Source: Bacillota bacterium (GTDB lineage: Bacteria; Bacillota; Clostridia; Christensenellales; Aristaeellaceae). From it: DNA of 8,490 nt. A program made the position numbers and the translations under genes. Under the pieces are notes generated by a model. The model ran no database searches, had not been told where the DNA came from, and saw only the letters and a program-made list of their open reading frames with translations. Shown here one piece after another: positions 6,503-8,490 of this stretch. Numbering within the stretch: position 1 is the first letter of the stretch; each line of letters starts with the position of its first letter. Location of the stretch: the NCBI GenBank assembly GCA_023415145.1, contig JAEZLW010000160.1, forward strand, positions 1 through 8,490, given 5' to 3'.

Positions 6503-6517
6503 CACTCATTATACCAT
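6503..6517 (-). promoter_or_regulatory. Extended -10 promoter of mnmG
   Basis: Read on the minus strand this is ATGGTATAATGAGTG: a perfect TATAAT (6508-6513) preceded directly by TGG, the extended -10 form. No good -35 hexamer lies 16-18 bp upstream. The inferred start of transcription is near 6501, giving a leader of about 27 nt before the ATG at 6474. Confidence 0.7.
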
Positions 6518-6525
6518 GCACAGTC

Positions 6526-6558
6526 CTTGATGCATAGGACAAAATGCGTCTTATCAAG
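6526..6558. promoter_or_regulatory. Interrupted dyad in the -35 region of the mnmG promoter
   Basis: CTTGAT (6526-6531) and ATCAAG (6553-6558) are inverted, and GCAT (6532-6535) / ATGC (6544-6547) nests inside with a 5-nt bulge on one side. It sits where a repressor or activator would meet polymerase at the mnmG promoter. No regulator can be named. Confidence 0.35.
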
Positions 6559-6576
6559 CTAACACAATTTGTAAGC
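6558..6576. promoter_or_regulatory. Operator-like dyad between divergent promoters
   Basis: The half-sites GCTAACA (6558-6564) and TGTAAGC (6570-6576) are inverted around CAATT with one mismatched pair per arm. The size and symmetry resemble a helix-turn-helix dimer site. It lies between the mnmG and remB promoters. Function is inferred only from position and symmetry. Confidence 0.3.
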
Positions 6577-6636
6577 AAAGAACAAAATCAAACTTGCATT
6601 TATATAAGAAGAAACCCTTTTCTTTTTGCCGCCAAA

Positions 6637-6651
6637 ATGGTATAATGAGTG
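6637..6651 (+). promoter_or_regulatory. Extended -10 promoter of remB-gyrB
   Basis: ATGGTATAATGAGTG contains TATAAT (6641-6646) preceded by TGG, the extended -10 arrangement. A T-rich stretch (6618-6627) occupies the -35 region without a good TTGACA match. The start of transcription would be near 6653, about 31 nt before the remB ATG. The 15-mer is identical to that of the divergent mnmG promoter. Confidence 0.75.
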
Positions 6652-6666
6652 GTCGGATTTTTTGAC

Positions 6667-6675
6667 AGGCGGTGG
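6667..6675 (+). promoter_or_regulatory. Ribosome binding site of the remB-like gene
   Basis: AGGCGGTGG lies 8 nt before ATG 6684. This favours starting at 6684 (or the adjacent ATG 6687) over the in-frame GTG at 6672, which lies within the site itself. Confidence 0.55.
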
Positions 6676-6683
6676 AAAATACC

Positions 6684-6935
6684 ATGATGCTGCACCTGGG
6701 CTTAGGCCGCAGCGTTCCCTTTTCGCAGGTGGTGGTTCTTATTGATCTTCGCCTGCAAAAGACATGGGATACGCAGTCGCTGACCGGTATCACCAAGGCG
6801 GCGGAGGGTTTGCATCCCCTGGGGGAGCCTGCAAAAACACTGGTACTGGTGCAGGAAAAAAGCGGTCAATGCTGCTATCTTTCTCCCCTGTCGGTACGCA
6901 CCCTTGTCCGCCGTGTCCATGCAAATTTTGAGTAA
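6684..6935 (+). CDS. remB: DUF370 / RemB-like (extracellular matrix regulatory) protein
   Basis: This 83-residue protein belongs to the DUF370 family, which includes B. subtilis RemA (a DNA-binding activator of biofilm matrix operons) and RemB. The family opening is M-L-H-L-G (2-6), then V-P plus a hydrophobic strand ending I-D-L (20-22), and the family ending is YLSPLSVRTL (65-74). The middle (about 23-60) is more divergent than usual and contains CC at 63-64, just before that ending. The start is either ATG 6684 or ATG 6687, which differ by one Met. The gene sits 15 bp before gyrB, the conserved Firmicutes position between recF and gyrB, but recF is not upstream; mnmG is there in divergent orientation. 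The symbol reflects position and family rather than demonstrated function. Confidence 0.87.
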   Translation: MMLHLGLGRSVPFSQVVVLIDLRLQKTWDTQSLTGITKAAEGLHPLGEPAKTLVLVQEKSGQCCYLSPLSVRTLVRRVHANFE

Positions 6936-6939
6936 GCGC

Positions 6940-6945
6940 AGGTGG
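6940..6945 (+). promoter_or_regulatory. Ribosome binding site of gyrB
   Basis: AGGTGG, 5 nt before ATG 6951 and immediately after the remB stop, supports translation of gyrB from the same mRNA. Confidence 0.65.
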
Positions 6946-6950
6946 TTTTT

Positions 6951-8490
6951 ATGTCGGAGCATCCTATCGAGAAGAACCCCCTGGGCCCGCCCCCAATAAA
7001 CGGGCAGGGCGCGGGTCAAGTAAACCATTATGATGAAACGCAAATCCAGGTGCTGGAGGGGCTGGAGGCCGTACGCAAGCGGCCCGGCATGTACATCGGT
7101 TCCACCGATGTGAGGGGCCTTCACCATCTGGTGTACGAGATCGTCGACAATTCCATTGACGAAGCACTGGCCGGTTTCTGTTCACAGATCCTGGTCACCA
7201 TCCACAAGGATAACAGCGTCAGTGTAAAGGACAATGGCCGCGGCTTCCCAGTGGGCATCCATCCCAAAATCGGCCGTCCGGCGGTGGAGGTTTGTTTGAC
7301 CATGCTCCATGCCGGGGGCAAGTTCGGCGGCGAGGGGTACAAGGTCTCCGGCGGGCTGCATGGTGTAGGCGCCTCCGTGGTGAACGCACTCAGCAGCAAG
7401 CTGATGGTGCTGGTTTATCAGGACGGGAAAATCCATCAGCAGGAATATGCCCGGGGCAAGGTTCTTTACGACTTGAAGGTGACCGGTATAGCGGAGCAGA
7501 CGGGCACCACCATTCAGTTCTGGCCTGATGTAAAGAGTGAAGAAAATCCTGACGGCATTTTTGAAACGGGCGATTTCCAGTTCGATGTGCTCACCACCCG
7601 TATGCGGGAAATGGCCTTTTTAAACAAGGGTGTGCGCATCGTTTTAAGGGATGAACGCCCGGAAGTGCCTGTAGAAAAAAATTATCACTATGAGGGCGGC
7701 ATCAGGGAGTTTGTAAAATACCTGAACCGCAATAAGGAAGTACTTTTCCCCGAGCCCATTTATATGGAGGGTGTGCGTGGCACGGTAACGGCTGAAGTGG
7801 CGCTTCAGTACAACGACAGCTATGCCGAAAACATTTATACCTTCGCCAACAACATACACACACCCGAAGGCGGAACCCATTTGATGGGCTTCAATTCCGC
7901 CCTTACCCGCGTCATCAACGATTATGGCCGCAAATACAAGGTTTTGAAGGATGCCGACAGCAATTTAAAGGGTGAGGACGTTCGGGAAAGCCTCACGGCC
8001 ATCGTCAGCGTCAAGCTGATTGATCCGCAGTTTGAGGGTCAGACGAAAAGCAAGCTGGGCTCCAGCGAGGTGCGGGGTGTGGTGGATTCTCTTGTATCCG
8101 AGCAGCTATCCACTTACTTTGAAGAAAACCCCTCCATCGCAAGGGCCATCATGGACCGCTGCCTTGGTGCTGCCCGGGCCAGGGAGGCCGCCCGCAAGGC
8201 CCGTGACCTTACCCGCAGAAAAACGGTGTTGGAATCTGCCAGCCTTCCCGGCAAGCTGGCCGACTGCTCCGAGCGTGACCCAAGCAAGTGCGAAATTTTC
8301 CTGGTAGAGGGCGACAGTGCCGGCGGCAGTGCCAAAACAGGCCGAGACAGGCACTTCCAGGCCATTTTGCCTCTTCGCGGCAAGATTCTCAATGTGGAAA
8401 AGACTAGGCTGGACAAAGCGCTTTCCAACGCGGAAATCAAGGCCATGATCACAGCCTTCGGCTGCGGCATCGGCGATGAATTCAAACCGG
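6951..8490 (+). CDS. gyrB: DNA gyrase subunit B, 3' end outside window
   Basis: GyrB is the ATPase subunit of gyrase, which with GyrA introduces negative supercoils. 513 codons are present before the window ends, out of about 640 expected. The GHKL ATP site is complete: VYEIVDNSIDEALAG (61-75) with catalytic-type E63 and N67, DNGRG (94-98), GGKF (122-125) and GGLHGVG (134-140). The transducer domain shows QFEGQTKSKLG (360-370) with the K366 ATP contact. The TOPRIM domain begins with EGDSAGGSAK (453-462) followed by an ILPLRGKILNVEK run (472-484). The NVEK ending and the DUF370 neighbour favour GyrB over ParE. A Pro/Gly-rich tail of about 27 residues precedes the first conserved residues (YDETQIQVLEG). 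ATG 6951 has AGGTGG 5 nt upstream. Expression is probably from the remB promoter. Confidence 0.97.
   Translation, partial: MSEHPIEKNPLGPPPINGQGAGQVNHYDETQIQVLEGLEAVRKRPGMYIGSTDVRGLHHLVYEIVDNSIDEALAGFCSQILVTIHKDNSVSVKDNGRGFPVGIHPKIGRPAVEVCLTMLHAGGKFGGEGYKVSGGLHGVGASVVNALSSKLMVLVYQDGKIHQQEYARGKVLYDLKVTGIAEQTGTTIQFWPDVKSEENPDGIFETGDFQFDVLTTRMREMAFLNKGVRIVLRDERPEVPVEKNYHYEGGIREFVKYLNRNKEVLFPEPIYMEGVRGTVTAEVALQYNDSYAENIYTFANNIHTPEGGTHLMGFNSALTRVINDYGRKYKVLKDADSNLKGEDVRESLTAIVSVKLIDPQFEGQTKSKLGSSEVRGVVDSLVSEQLSTYFEENPSIARAIMDRCLGAARAREAARKARDLTRRKTVLESASLPGKLADCSERDPSKCEIFLVEGDSAGGSAKTGRDRHFQAILPLRGKILNVEKTRLDKALSNAEIKAMITAFGCGIGDEFKP

Noticed and set aside
6475..6683. Origin of replication next to remB-gyrB
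   Set aside because: The neighbours suggest proximity to oriC, but no TTATCCACA-like cluster or AT-rich iteron array is visible.
1..8490. CRISPR array, tRNA genes, IS elements or toxin-antitoxin pairs
   Set aside because: No regularly spaced repeats, cloverleaf sequences, transposase motifs or small paired toxin-like ORFs were found on either strand.

Overview
The window is ordinary chromosomal DNA from a low-to-mid GC Gram-positive bacterium. It is most likely a member of the Clostridia (Firmicutes/Bacillota) with moderately high GC in its genes. The evidence is the pair DUF370/RemB-like regulator followed 15 bp later by gyrB (a Firmicutes oriC-region hallmark), a TIGR01906/DUF1461 membrane protein, a Firmicutes-type RF2 and strong AGGA/GGGAG ribosome binding sites. 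No phage, IS, CRISPR, tRNA, rRNA or defence genes were seen.

Layout. 1-490 (+): the C-terminal 162 residues of peptide chain release factor 2 (prfB). 491-669: a GC-rich spacer packed with stem-loops. 670-2414 (+): a DUF1461 membrane protein overlapping tsaD by 4 bp (ATGA). 2427-4327 (-): a probable two-gene transporter operon, with an EamA/DMT-family exporter transcribed first and an AEC-family carrier second; it converges on tsaD with only 12 bp between the stop codons. 4328-4593: a 266-bp spacer holding a concentric nested palindrome of about 130 bp and the hairpin that ends mnmG. 4594-6474 (-): mnmG, complete. 6475-6683: an AT-rich divergent control region with two extended -10 promoters sharing an identical 15-mer on opposite strands, plus two dyads between them. 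6684-6935 (+): remB-like DUF370. 6951-8490 (+): gyrB, cut off by the window end after 513 codons.

Functionally the window is dominated by translation fidelity and tRNA modification (RF2; TsaD for t6A37; MnmG for cmnm5U34/nm5U34) and by chromosome topology (GyrB). The two transporters look like an inserted accessory pair. I did not find a convincing undescribed protein system. The less explained material is non-coding: the nested palindrome at 4351-4482, the multi-stem element at 500-655, and the twin-promoter region at 6503-6651. The translational coupling of the uncharacterised DUF1461 protein to the essential tsaD is the best protein-level lead.
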